Source of the DNA: Chloropicon primus
Lineage: Eukaryota > Chlorophyta > Chloropicophyceae > Chloropicales > Chloropicaceae
Assembly (NCBI GenBank): GCA_023205875.1
Contig: CP060765.1
Location: 1 to 64,000, forward strand
DNA length: 64,000 bases
Reading direction: 5' to 3'
The translations under genes and the position numbers were made by a program. The notes beneath the pieces are model-generated. The model saw only the letters and a list, made by a program, of their open reading frames with translations, was not told the origin of the DNA and did no database searches. Each line of letters starts with the position of its first letter. The stretch's first letter is position 1. This document shows, piece by piece, positions 34,894 to 44,255 of this stretch.

Positions 34894-37749
34894 ATGGTTG
34901 GGGCGAGGATGAGGGTAAGGGTGAGGGTGGGGGCTCCGTCAGGAAGCAACACCAGGAGGCATACTTATCCTCAACGTGATCATGGGTGGAGGACAGCTCG
35001 GGAGGAGGGGGTGAGGGTGAGGGCGTCAGGAAGGAACACCAGTGGCGGTCCTCATCGTCATGGTCCTGGTCGTAGTGATAGGCGTGGTGGTTGTGGTTGT
35101 GTTGTTGTTGGAGCGTCTGTGGCAGGGAACCCGAGGAGCGCGCAGGAGGCGAGTGGAGGGCCGGACGCGGAGTGGAGGGCCAAGGGGAAGGGTTGGACGG
35201 TGTGGAAGTTCGGGGGAACGTGCGTGGCCGGGCCGGATAGGCTCGTCAAGGTCGCGGAACTCTTGAAGAAGGACATGAGTGAGGGGAACAAGCTGGCAGT
35301 GGTGCTGAGCGCCATGGGGTCGACGCCGGAGGAACCGGTCAAGGTGACCGACCAGCTGCTTCGGGCGGTCGGGAACGCGGCGGACAGGAGCGACGATTAC
35401 AAGGCGGACCTGGAGAGGCTGGAGGAGATGCACATCAAGGCCGCGATGCAGCTGCTGGGGGACGAGGCCGGGGGTCTGTTCGAGGAGTACGTGGAGATGC
35501 TCAAGGAGGATATCAAGAACCTCAAGTCGATGCTCAAGGCGGTGACCATCGTGGGCGTGAGCTCCTCCGCGTTCAGCGACTTCGTCGTGGGCCACGGCGA
35601 GCTCTGGAACGCCAGGCTCTTCACGGCCTTCTTGAGGACGAGCGGGCTGGTGAGCGCCAAGATGGTGGACGCCAGGGACGTCCTCGTGGTCGAGCCCTCG
35701 GAGCAAGACACTGTGGAGGTGGACTACGTGGACAGCGCCAGGAACTTGGACGCCTGGTACAAGGACAACATCTCGGAGGAGGAGGGCAACTGCCCCATCG
35801 TGGTGACGGGGTTCATCGCCAAGAGGAGGGACGGCAGGGCCACGACCTTGAGGAGGAACGGCTCGGACTACTCGGGGACCATCATGGCCGCCCTGCTGAA
35901 CGCGGACAGCATCACCATCTGGACCGACGTCGATGGGGTGTACAGCGCCGACCCAAGGAAGGTGAACGAGGCGGAGCCCCTCAAGCACCTGTCCTATAAC
36001 GAGGCGTGGGAGCTGAGTTACTTTGGGGCGAACGTCCTGCACCCCAGGTCTACCATCCCGGCGATGTCCAACGGCATTCCCATCAGGATCAAGAACTTCT
36101 TCAACGTGGACGCGAGGGGAACCCTGATCGACTCAAAGAAGCCCGAGTACGACAGCACTGATCTCCACAGGGGTTACAGGTGGAACAAGATCGTGAAAGG
36201 TTTCGCGACGATAGACGATTGCAGTCTGATCAACATCGAGGGGACGGGAATGGTGGGCGTGCCGGGTACGGCCAGCAAGATCTTCAGCACGATCAGGGAC
36301 GCGGGGATCAACGTGATCATGATTTCCCAGGGCAGCTCGGAGCACTCCGTGTGTTTCGCCGTCAAAAGCAGTGACGCCAGACTCGCGCAGCAGCTTCTCA
36401 AGACGAAGTTCGATGAATACATCCAGAGCGGCCTTCTGGACGACGTGAGCGTCTTGGAGAACTGCACCATGTTGGCTGCGGTCGGCTCTAACCTTCAGGA
36501 CGCGGTAGGAGCCGCGGCGCACATGTTCGCTGCCTTGTCCAAGTCGAGGGTCAACATCAGGGCCATTGCGCAGGGGTGCTCGGAGCACAATATCACCGTG
36601 GTCATCGACTCGAAAGATGCCAAGAAAGCTTTGGAGTGCGTCCATTCTGCGTTTTATCTCTCGGACGTTACAGTCGCGGTTGGGCTGGTGGGCCCAGGTC
36701 TCGTGGGAAAGACCCTCCTGGAGCAGTTCAACCAGCAGCTTCAGGTCTTGAAGAAGGAAAGGGGCGTGGATATCAGGGTCTGTGGAATCGCTAGCTCCAA
36801 GAAGATGCTCTTGTCCGACTCTTACATCAACTTGGACACCTGGGAGGAGGACTTTGAGAAATGCTCCCGGCCAAGCGATTTGACAGAGTTTAAGGACCAC
36901 TTGCTGTCTTGCTCCATGCCGATTCCGGTGATCGTTGACTGCACCGCAAGCGACTACGTTTCGGACTACTACCAGCAGTGGATGGAGAGCGGGGTGCACG
37001 TCATTACCCCGAACAAGAAGGTCAACTCTGGGCCCTTGGAGAGGTACAACGCGGTCAAGAAGCTTCAGGAGGAGAAGCACGTCCACTACTTTTACGAGGC
37101 CACGGTAGGCGCGGGCCTCCCTGTGATCGCTACAATCAAGCACTTGATGGATACTGGGGATCACATCAAGAGCGTCGAAGGAATCTTCAGCGGGACTCTG
37201 TCTTACATCTTCAACAACTTCAAGAGTGGGACCAAGTTTTCTGACATCGTCAAGACCGCCAAGGAGAACGGGTTCACGGAGCCTGACCCGAGGGACGACC
37301 TCTCGGGCACTGACGTGGCCAGGAAGGTGACCACCTTGGCAAGGGAATCCGGCGTTGGGCTGGAGCTCTCGGACATCCCGGTGGAGAGCCTCGTTCCAAA
37401 GGAGCTGGAGTCCTGCAGCTCGAGCGAGGAGTTCATGCAAAAGCTTCCAGAATTCGATGACCAGATGACAAAGCTGCAGGAAGAGGCTGCCGCGGCCGGC
37501 GAAGTCTTGCGGTACGTTGGCTCCGTGGACGTGGCAACAGGAAAAGGAACGGTTTCGCTGAAGAGGTACCCCGAATCCCACCCTTTTGCCCAATTGAACG
37601 GCACCGACAACATCATTCTGTGCGTGACGGATCGCTACGACCCCCAGCCCCTCGTGATCACCGGTCCCGGCGCGGGCGCCGAAGTCACTGCCGGCGGGGT
37701 GTTCAGCGATCTTATCAGGCTGTGCTCCCACTTCGGAGCTCCATCTTAA
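34894..37749 (+). CDS. bifunctional aspartokinase-homoserine dehydrogenase
   Basis: 951 residues, ATG 34894. Residues 1-~100 are Arg/Gly/Ser-rich and could be a plastid transit peptide, though this stretch is made of GA/GT-rich simple sequence. Aspartokinase begins with WKFGGTCVAG (~103-112), then VGVSSSAFSDFVVGHGE and TIWTDVDGVYSADPR. Two ACT regulatory units follow (FATIDDCSLINIEGTGMVG; TMLAAVGSNLQDAVG). Homoserine dehydrogenase starts at about residue 594 with VGLVGPGLVGKTLLEQF, then VHVITPNKKVNSG, FYEATVGAGLPVI and GTLSYIFN. It catalyses the first and third steps from aspartate to threonine and methionine in the plastid, probably threonine-inhibited through the ACT pair. Length fits the plant enzyme (about 910-920). 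Confidence 0.95.
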   Translation: MVGARMRVRVRVGAPSGSNTRRHTYPQRDHGWRTAREEGVRVRASGRNTSGGPHRHGPGRSDRRGGCGCVVVGASVAGNPRSAQEASGGPDAEWRAKGKGWTVWKFGGTCVAGPDRLVKVAELLKKDMSEGNKLAVVLSAMGSTPEEPVKVTDQLLRAVGNAADRSDDYKADLERLEEMHIKAAMQLLGDEAGGLFEEYVEMLKEDIKNLKSMLKAVTIVGVSSSAFSDFVVGHGELWNARLFTAFLRTSGLVSAKMVDARDVLVVEPSEQDTVEVDYVDSARNLDAWYKDNISEEEGNCPIVVTGFIAKRRDGRATTLRRNGSDYSGTIMAALLNADSITIWTDVDGVYSADPRKVNEAEPLKHLSYNEAWELSYFGANVLHPRSTIPAMSNGIPIRIKNFFNVDARGTLIDSKKPEYDSTDLHRGYRWNKIVKGFATIDDCSLINIEGTGMVGVPGTASKIFSTIRDAGINVIMISQGSSEHSVCFAVKSSDARLAQQLLKTKFDEYIQSGLLDDVSVLENCTMLAAVGSNLQDAVGAAAHMFAALSKSRVNIRAIAQGCSEHNITVVIDSKDAKKALECVHSAFYLSDVTVAVGLVGPGLVGKTLLEQFNQQLQVLKKERGVDIRVCGIASSKKMLLSDSYINLDTWEEDFEKCSRPSDLTEFKDHLLSCSMPIPVIVDCTASDYVSDYYQQWMESGVHVITPNKKVNSGPLERYNAVKKLQEEKHVHYFYEATVGAGLPVIATIKHLMDTGDHIKSVEGIFSGTLSYIFNNFKSGTKFSDIVKTAKENGFTEPDPRDDLSGTDVARKVTTLARESGVGLELSDIPVESLVPKELESCSSSEEFMQKLPEFDDQMTKLQEEAAAAGEVLRYVGSVDVATGKGTVSLKRYPESHPFAQLNGTDNIILCVTDRYDPQPLVITGPGAGAEVTAGGVFSDLIRLCSHFGAPS

Positions 37750-37886
37750 ATTTTTATGGGACTTCGTCGTAGGTTTTTTGTTTTTGCTTGTTTAGTTTTA
37801 GTTTTAGCTTTCTATTACATCATGTGTTACACTCTCACAAGAGTCAGCCTCATTGATCCGATTGCTCCCTCAGTCAACTTCAACTC
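37750..37886. other. short convergent spacer
   Basis: 137 bp between the AK-HSDH and E4 ligase stops; T-rich (TTTTTGTTTTTGC) and likely two overlapping 3' UTRs. Confidence 0.4.
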
Positions 37887-40800
37887 TTACTTTGTTCTTT
37901 GATCTGACAACCACTGCTCTATTTTCTTCTTCAGCTCGACCTCGGGCAACAGCATATCCGGGGTCAGCTTCGACCTGTTGAAGGGGTCTGTCTGGTCCGA
38001 CAGCAAATGCCTTTGGATTGTGGATCGATCCATCACCATCTTGCTGCTCGGCAGAATGACAGGATCCGTCATCAGCGTGTATTGGATCGGGTCCAGGAAC
38101 TCGTCTGGAATCTCACCAAGCATCTCTTCCTCCTTCGCATCTGCAGCCACCTGGCTTTGCAGTTTTTCTATGAAGGAAGCAAAGTATTCATTCTCGTTGA
38201 CAGAGAGAAGTCCGTACTTTTCTGCGATGGTCTGAGCTTCCAGGAACAGCTCGTGGCTGTAGCTTCTCCCGTCCCGTGCTACAGAGGAGCCAAAATTCCC
38301 ACCCTCGACCTTTTCGTCTGCCACGGCGAGGTGCATGTAAATCTTCATGATCTGGCTGAGCATTTTTCTTGGGTCCCATCCGTATTTCTCGGGGTTCCTG
38401 ACCTTGAGCTGCTTCCTCTCCGGGCCAACGAGAAACCGCAGAAAATAGTTGAGCATGGTCGCAATTCTTTCCACCATCTCTGGCAGCAGAAACGCCTTGG
38501 TGATCTCCCGGGTGGTGTACTCCATCAGGTCGATGTGCACGTTTGCGAGCAGGAGGTCTTGCCTCAGAATGTCCTCGCTCTGCCTCAACTGTTGCTCCCT
38601 TTCAGACTGCTCCTGAGGAGGTTGGCTGTTCCACATGTCAATGTTGTCCATGGCCTCAAGCGTCTCCCTGACCTCTGGGAGCTTCTTCATCCCTTCGTCC
38701 AGCAAGTAAATCGCATCGTTCACCAGCATGTTCACAAACTTGAGGTAAAATCCGTCGGCCTGCTCGTTGGCCAGGGCCTTCCAGTTCGCCCTGTGCACCG
38801 GAATGCTCCACAGGTACTCGAGCATCTCCCCAATGTGATGCCTGATGTTGAACTTGTCGTAAAACTGGGTGTTGCTGCCAGTGAACTCAATGTCGACGTA
38901 GAGCTTGAGAAGGTTTGCTACGAGGGACTTTTTCCCAATCTCGTGGAACTCGAAGAGGTTTGCCATCTTGCTTACCAAGGGGTGAGTGACATTCGGAGGG
39001 GGCACCCAGTGGTGCAAAACGTCCACCATCTTGGCCCTCAGGTAAGGGTTGTGCACGAAGTCCGGCTTACCCGTGAAAACGACTAGGAAGGTCATGAAAG
39101 CCTCGAGGTCCTCATCTTGCAGGACGCGGGGCTGCCTCTCTGCGACTCTTGCCGTGAACAGGAGCAGCTCTGCGACGTCGTCGACAAAAAACTCTGGGAG
39201 CATGTGGAAGACTTCAGGCGGCTTTGCGTCCACTTCCATGGCGCTGGCCGCAGGATCAGCATTCCCTCCTCCGCCATCCTCCGGGACGAACCTGAACAAC
39301 CAGGACCCCACCAGCTTGTAGTACAGCAGCGCCTGGTGCAAGATTCCTTCCTCTTGTATGGCACACTCGTAGCACAAATGCATCTCCTTGTGCTCAGATA
39401 TCCACGCCTCCAGTTGCTGGACCTGCTGCTCAGTCTGTCTCCGGTAGGGCCCACTTTGCCAGGCCGCCTGTGTGGACTGCAGCCTCCTCAGCATGTGCTG
39501 GTGCCTGCTCAGCTCCTTCATGTTGTCCAAGAAGTCCCTCACCGATTTCATGAAGCCCAAGTGCATCACCTTGGCCGTCATAAAAAAGCAGTCACAGATG
39601 AAATGGTATGGGTAGCCCCCGCCATCCCCCTCGACCTTTTCCCTGCCCCCCAGCCACTTGTTGTACTCTTCCAACGACGCGGCACATCTCGTGTCCTCCT
39701 TGAACGCCTCCTGCAGCCTGCTTCCCTGGAAAACGAAATCCACGTTCACTTTGTCATAGGCCTTCCCGTATCCCTTGAGCGGGTCCATGAATGGACCGCA
39801 CAGGTTGAGCATCACCGAGCTCAAGTTGAAGAAGAACCCATGCGTGGCGCACTTGAGCAGGTCTATCCTCATCTTAGCCCTCCCCTTTGCGTTGTCCTCT
39901 ATGGCCCTGGCAATCCAGGAGAGGATGCCCTCCCTGACCTCCCCTCCCATGCGCAGCAGGCTCAGCACGAGCTCCTGCAGGCTCTGCTGCACGATCTTCA
40001 TGCTCTGGCGCAAAGTCCTCACGGCTACTGCCACTTCCTGCTGCGCCCTCACGTCCCGCTCCTCCGGGACCCTAAGCAGCTGCCTTATGGACGGCTTGCC
40101 GTTGCCAAAAATGTCGGGCAGCGTGCTCACCTTGAAGAAGGGCCCCAGGAGGGACTCGTACTCGATGCTCCTTCCGGTCGTGAGCCTATCGAGTGGGAGC
40201 CAATCCTCGCTCCTGACGCAAGCGAGCGCCACCTCCTTGCAGCTCAGCAGAAGAGTGCACAAGTTAAGGGGCTTCTGAAAATCGCCCAGCGGGCTCACGT
40301 TCACCACCGACTTGCCCAGCTCTTTGATCACCGGCACGATGATCTGTGCCAGGGTCTCTTCCCCGCTGAACCGCCCCGCAAAGTCGACGAAGAACCTCTG
40401 AGGGATCTGGTTGCTCATGAGGGCGTCGTAAAGCTGAAGCACGCCGCGGTTCTCCTGCTCGTCCGTCTGAGGGAACATCCCCGGGATGGTCAGCAGAAGG
40501 CCCACGTAGGAGACGATCAACGTGTTGAGCTGGACGAGGTTCTCCTCCAGGGCGTTGGTCTCCTCCTCGGCGTCGGCGGTATCTGCGGGGCTCTTGTCCC
40601 GCTTGGCGGGCGAGGGACTCGACGCACCACCAACCCCAGCGAAGCTCCCGCTCGACCTCCTCCCATCAATCCTCCTGAACTCATCCAGGCACCTCTCGTA
40701 GCAGCCCAAGAGATAACTCAGCGAGGACTCCTCCCCCTGGGTCCCCTCTGCGAGTCTCGTCATGAGAACCTTCTCAGCTAGCGTCACCGGCTCCGTCGTC

Positions 40801-40919
40801 GTCTTCGTCGTCGTCGCCTCCGTCGTCGACCCACCACTTTCCTCCTCCGACACAAGCGGCCGGCCAAGCACCAACCCAAACGTCCTCTCGATCCCTCTCA
40901 TCCATTCACTCGGCGCCAT
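37887..40919 (-). CDS. UFD2: ubiquitin conjugation factor E4 (UFD2-type U-box ligase)
   Basis: 1010 residues, ATG 40919; plant and yeast UFD2 are about 960-1040. The long alpha-helical Ufd2 core is recognisable ([20 protein letters not shown]-like segment, [55 protein letters not shown]). The C-terminal U-box lies at ~935-1005: [33 protein letters not shown] and [15 protein letters not shown]. It extends ubiquitin chains on substrates handed over by other E3s and works with Cdc48/p97. Single exon. Divergent from MYG1. Confidence 0.96.
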   Translation of the reverse strand: MAPSEWMRGIERTFGLVLGRPLVSEEESGGSTTEATTTKTTTEPVTLAEKVLMTRLAEGTQGEESSLSYLLGCYERCLDEFRRIDGRRSSGSFAGVGGASSPSPAKRDKSPADTADAEEETNALEENLVQLNTLIVSYVGLLLTIPGMFPQTDEQENRGVLQLYDALMSNQIPQRFFVDFAGRFSGEETLAQIIVPVIKELGKSVVNVSPLGDFQKPLNLCTLLLSCKEVALACVRSEDWLPLDRLTTGRSIEYESLLGPFFKVSTLPDIFGNGKPSIRQLLRVPEERDVRAQQEVAVAVRTLRQSMKIVQQSLQELVLSLLRMGGEVREGILSWIARAIEDNAKGRAKMRIDLLKCATHGFFFNLSSVMLNLCGPFMDPLKGYGKAYDKVNVDFVFQGSRLQEAFKEDTRCAASLEEYNKWLGGREKVEGDGGGYPYHFICDCFFMTAKVMHLGFMKSVRDFLDNMKELSRHQHMLRRLQSTQAAWQSGPYRRQTEQQVQQLEAWISEHKEMHLCYECAIQEEGILHQALLYYKLVGSWLFRFVPEDGGGGNADPAASAMEVDAKPPEVFHMLPEFFVDDVAELLLFTARVAERQPRVLQDEDLEAFMTFLVVFTGKPDFVHNPYLRAKMVDVLHHWVPPPNVTHPLVSKMANLFEFHEIGKKSLVANLLKLYVDIEFTGSNTQFYDKFNIRHHIGEMLEYLWSIPVHRANWKALANEQADGFYLKFVNMLVNDAIYLLDEGMKKLPEVRETLEAMDNIDMWNSQPPQEQSEREQQLRQSEDILRQDLLLANVHIDLMEYTTREITKAFLLPEMVERIATMLNYFLRFLVGPERKQLKVRNPEKYGWDPRKMLSQIMKIYMHLAVADEKVEGGNFGSSVARDGRSYSHELFLEAQTIAEKYGLLSVNENEYFASFIEKLQSQVAADAKEEEMLGEIPDEFLDPIQYTLMTDPVILPSSKMVMDRSTIQRHLLSDQTDPFNRSKLTPDMLLPEVELKKKIEQWLSDQRTK

Positions 40920-41408
40920 CCTCTCTCTCTGTCTGTCTGTCTGTCTGTCTTTGTCAGTCAGTCTGTCTTTCTGTCGTGAGGATGCGGAACTCCTCCGCCA
41001 AGTGATCGATCGAGTGGCCGCTCAAGCTTCAAGCGGAGCGCCAAGGTGTTCCTCGTCCCGCGCTCCTCTCCTCCTCCGCCCCCCTCTCTCTCTCTGCCCC
41101 TCTCGTTGTGAGGTGAGTGATCGCCTCTGAGGAATGAATCCTCACCACGAGGTCGTTCGCTTCAAGGGAGGGCTCCTTCGAAAGATAAAGACGCGCCGCT
41201 TCCGATCGCGCACCCTCCTCCCCCTCTCCCGTCCCCACGCGACCCACGATCGCCGCTCCTCTCCTAGCCCTCTCCCTCTCCCGCGATCGCGATCGATCAA
41301 AACAAAAGTGAAGTGAAGTGACGGCGAAGACGAAGAAGCAGAAGGGAAGGGGCAAACGATCGCACGAAGACGAAGACGAAGACGATCGATCGCGAGGAGG
41401 GGAGAAGG
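40920..41408. promoter_or_regulatory. divergent region between UFD2 and MYG1, with dispersed repeat and CGATCG motifs
   Basis: 489 bp. It contains a CTGT repeat (40928-40954), an inverted copy of the TCTTTCGAAAGAGCC-type element (about 41125-41200) related to the F-box gene leader, and CGATCG-type motifs at 41246, 41285-41298, 41360 and 41383-41396. No gene seen. Confidence 0.5.
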
Positions 41409-42545
41409 ATGGCGAAGACGGTGAAGACGATCGGGACGCACAGTGGGACGTTCCATTGTGACGAGGCTCTCGGTTGCTTCCTTTTGCGAAGGACGAAGCT
41501 CTTTGCGAATGCCAAAGTGACGCGTACGAGGGATGAACAAGTCTTGCAAAACTTGGACTGCGTGATCGACGTTGGCGGTGTTTACGATCACGGCAAGCAT
41601 CGTTACGATCACCATCAGCGGGGTTTCTCCGAGTTCTTCGGCCATGACGCGTACCACAACACCAAGCTGAGCAGCGCTGGTTTGGTTTACCGTCACTACG
41701 GGAAGGAAGTGATCGCGAGGGAGACGGGTCTGGATGAGGAACACCCGGACACAAACGTTTTGTTCCTTGCCATGTACAAGCACTTCATCGAGGGAGTGGA
41801 TGCGATTGATAATGGGGTCGAGCAGTACCGTGCCAAGGTGGAGGCGAAGCAGAGTAAGAGGCAGAGGACGGGGGGGGAAGGGGAAAGGGAAGGGGAAGGG
41901 GAAGGGGAGCAGGAGGAGGAGGAGGACGTGGACTACGAGGTGACGTTGGAGAAAGTTTACTTGGAGGGGACTGGGCTTGCTAGCAGGGTTGGGGCGTTGA
42001 ACGCGGCGTGGAACGAGGATGCGAGTGCCGAGGTGCAGGACGCGAGGTTCAAGGAAGCGAGCGAGATGGCTGGGAAGGAGTTCCTCAGCAAGCTCACTTA
42101 CCTGCACCGCTCTTGGCTCCCAGCGAGGGAGATCGTCAAGCAAGCGATGATCAGCAGGTACGACGTTGACGACTCTGGGAAGATCATGAAGCTGGACCGG
42201 TACTGCCCCTGGAAGGACCACCTGTTCGAGCTCGAGATGGAGGAGTGGAGGGACCACCCGGAGGGGGACATGCCTCGGGTTCTGTACTGCCTGTACGAGG
42301 ACGACAGGGAGAAGAAGTGGAGGATCATGAGCGTGCCGGAGCTCGGGGGAAGCGCATTCAGCCAGAGGAAGCCCCTTCCAGGGCACTGGTGCGGTTTGAG
42401 GGACATCGCCCTCGACGCCGTAACGGGCGTCCCGGGTTGCACCTTTGTCCACGCCGCCGGGTTCACGGGTGGTCACTCGACCTACGAGGGCATCGTCAAG
42501 CTCGCCCAGATGGCGATCACGGACACCTGCTGTTGCTGCCAGTGA
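41409..42545 (+). CDS. MYG1: MYG1-family exonuclease (UPF0160)
   Basis: 378 residues, ATG 41409. The N-terminus has the family hallmark TIGTHSGTFHCDEALGCFLL and the metal-binding DVGGVYDHGKHRYDHHQRGF, both DHH-phosphoesterase-like. Further conserved blocks are LSSAGLVYRHYG, IEGVDAIDNGVEQY, RSWLPAREIV and the C-terminal LPGHWCGLRD with FVHAAGFTGG. Human MYG1 is a 3'-5' RNA exonuclease of nucleus and mitochondria. An acidic GEGEGEGEQEEEED insertion (41874-41935) is low-complexity expansion between conserved blocks. There is no obvious presequence. Ends CCCCQ after an otherwise typical terminus. Confidence 0.95.
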   Translation: MAKTVKTIGTHSGTFHCDEALGCFLLRRTKLFANAKVTRTRDEQVLQNLDCVIDVGGVYDHGKHRYDHHQRGFSEFFGHDAYHNTKLSSAGLVYRHYGKEVIARETGLDEEHPDTNVLFLAMYKHFIEGVDAIDNGVEQYRAKVEAKQSKRQRTGGEGEREGEGEGEQEEEEDVDYEVTLEKVYLEGTGLASRVGALNAAWNEDASAEVQDARFKEASEMAGKEFLSKLTYLHRSWLPAREIVKQAMISRYDVDDSGKIMKLDRYCPWKDHLFELEMEEWRDHPEGDMPRVLYCLYEDDREKKWRIMSVPELGGSAFSQRKPLPGHWCGLRDIALDAVTGVPGCTFVHAAGFTGGHSTYEGIVKLAQMAITDTCCCCQ

Positions 42546-42939
42546 TATGGCGAAAGACATCGCCGCAGGAAAGAAAATAAACAGTGATTTATAGATGGCC
42601 AACCACCTGTGACCAATAATCTGCACTAAGGCTTCACTTGGCTTGGCCTGCAAGTCGCGAGGATTCTCTTCCACAAGGTTCAGAAACTCTTGTGCGAGAT
42701 CCTTACATCCAAGTCTTTTCAAAGATCCTCTCTTCCCCCTCGTTACTCTCCTGAGCGTCTTGTTCCTCGCTCCCTCCCCTCCCCTTCGCCCCGGCCTCAA
42801 TCCAAGATCTCACGGCGTTTGTGGCTCACGATTGCCCTGCAGCAGCAAGCGACGAGGACGAGGACGTGGACGACGAGCGAGACAGAGACAGAGACAGAGA
42901 CAGAGACAGAGACAGAGACAGAGACAGAGAGCGTGAGTG
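42546..42939. promoter_or_regulatory. upstream region of peroxiredoxin gene with (GACAGA)n tract
   Basis: 394 bp. AATAAA near 42575 suits MYG1 polyadenylation. A GACAGA hexamer microsatellite (42882-42930) ends nine bases before the next ATG. No gene recognised. Confidence 0.45.
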
Positions 42940-43764
42940 ATGAATGAGATGAAGGCCATGAGGGTGATGAACGTGCGTGCGCAGCAAGGGATCTCATCGA
43001 GGAGGCACACCACGAGAATGATGGCCGCGCAGCAAGGAACTCTGATGAGATCCTTCACCCTCCCTTCGACCAAGGGTGGGAACACCAAGGTTCCCGCGAA
43101 GAACGGAAGCGTCGTGTTCTTCTTCAATAAGGTGCGTTGCCGTTACAGTCCAGGGACGCTCCGTCGCATTCGTGTGTGACAAGATCGTGTTCGGTTCTCG
43201 TCCTGGGACCGACTGGGATCGAACCACGGGAGGAGGCGTTCGCTGCGTTCGCTCTTCTCTTTTCCGCCCGCCCTTGGTAGGGATAGGACCACGGATGGAA
43301 TCGTTTTATTTTCTGACTCCCTCTTCACCTTTTTGTCCTCCTGCATCATCACCCTCCATCATCGCTAGTCTGACACGCCGGGCTGCAAGGCCGAGGCGGA
43401 CACCTTCGACGAGCTGTACGGCGAGTTCAAGAAGAAGGGAATCCAGGTGGTTGGTATCTCCATGGAGGACGTCGATGCGCTCAAGAAGTCGAACGAGGGA
43501 AGGAAGGTCGAACTGCTCAGCGATGCGGACGGCGCCGTGTCCGAGCAATTCGATAGTGAGCTCAAAATCCCTCTGATTGGCGCCAAGCTTGGCTTTAGCG
43601 CGAGGAACACCTTTTTGCTCTCGAACAAGGGCGAGGTCCTCAGCGTGTGGCAGGAGGGCAAGAGCATGGGAAACGTGAAGAACGGCAAGCATGCCCAGCA
43701 GGTACTGGACTCGGTGGAGGAGAACATCAAGTCGTCCAATCCTCTCGCGGTCCTCTTCAGCTAA
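42940..43764 (+). CDS. peroxiredoxin Q-like protein with a single cysteine, two exons
   Basis: 195 residues. Exon 1 is 42940-43131, exon 2 is 43369-43764, intron 237 bp (GTGCGT...GCTAG, phase 0). An Arg/Ser/Gln-rich N-terminus with many Met is a plausible plastid transit peptide. The thioredoxin fold follows: SVVFFFNK then, across the splice, SDTPGCKAEADTFDELY containing the peroxidatic Cys, GIQVVGISMEDVDALK, KVELLSDADGAVSEQF and NTFLLSNKGEVLSVW. It should reduce peroxides. In PrxQ/BCP proteins a resolving Cys often lies five residues after the peroxidatic one; here that position is Asp, and the predicted protein contains no other Cys. It would act as a 1-Cys enzyme needing an external thiol. 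Confidence 0.87.
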
Positions 43765-44255
43765 ATTTTTTCGGAGCACCATTCATATATTTTGTTTTTG
43801 TGTTGTTTTTGTTTCTTTTTTGTTGTCGCGCATCGTCTTTTCGTATCCTTGTGCGGGGCGAGGCTGTTGCCCTGTCCTCGCCTCATTATTCACACGCACA
43901 CACACGCCCGCCCGCCCGCACGCACGCAGGAATCTCTTCAAATGCCCTGATGCAGGCTGCATCGTGCTCGCACTCGACGCGCGTGAGGAAGGAAGGACCA
44001 ATGCCGTGACCACCATCGAGCCGAACCACGTTTGCCTCCATCCCCTTGTCCTTTCCTCCATCGAAGACGTCTCCGATGTGAGGGAGAGGACCACCTTTGC
44101 CTTCCTCATTCTCTCTCTCATATCTCTCAACCGTTGACGTTGAAACGGCTGGGGGCAGAAAAAGAAAAATTTTGAATTCAACCGACAGAAACAGAAAACG
44201 GTCGTCGTGAGGCGCCAAACCCCAAGCCAACGAAGGGAGACGACGTGACGTGAGG
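43765..44255. promoter_or_regulatory. intergenic region before the giant secreted-protein gene
   Basis: 491 bp. T-rich 3' UTR sequence (43765-43830), a CACACG/GCCCG simple-repeat block (43892-43927) and AAATTTTGAATTC near 44166. No coding gene recognised. Confidence 0.4.

Noticed and set aside
42690-42760. Possible diverged fourth copy of the TCTTTCGAAAGAGCC element
   Set aside because: Only short patchy similarity (TCTTTTCAAAGATCC); not distinguishable from chance.
43180-43260. tRNA T-arm-like GGTTCGATCCC on the minus strand in the peroxiredoxin intron
   Set aside because: The flanking bases do not pair as a T stem and no acceptor, D or anticodon arms fit.
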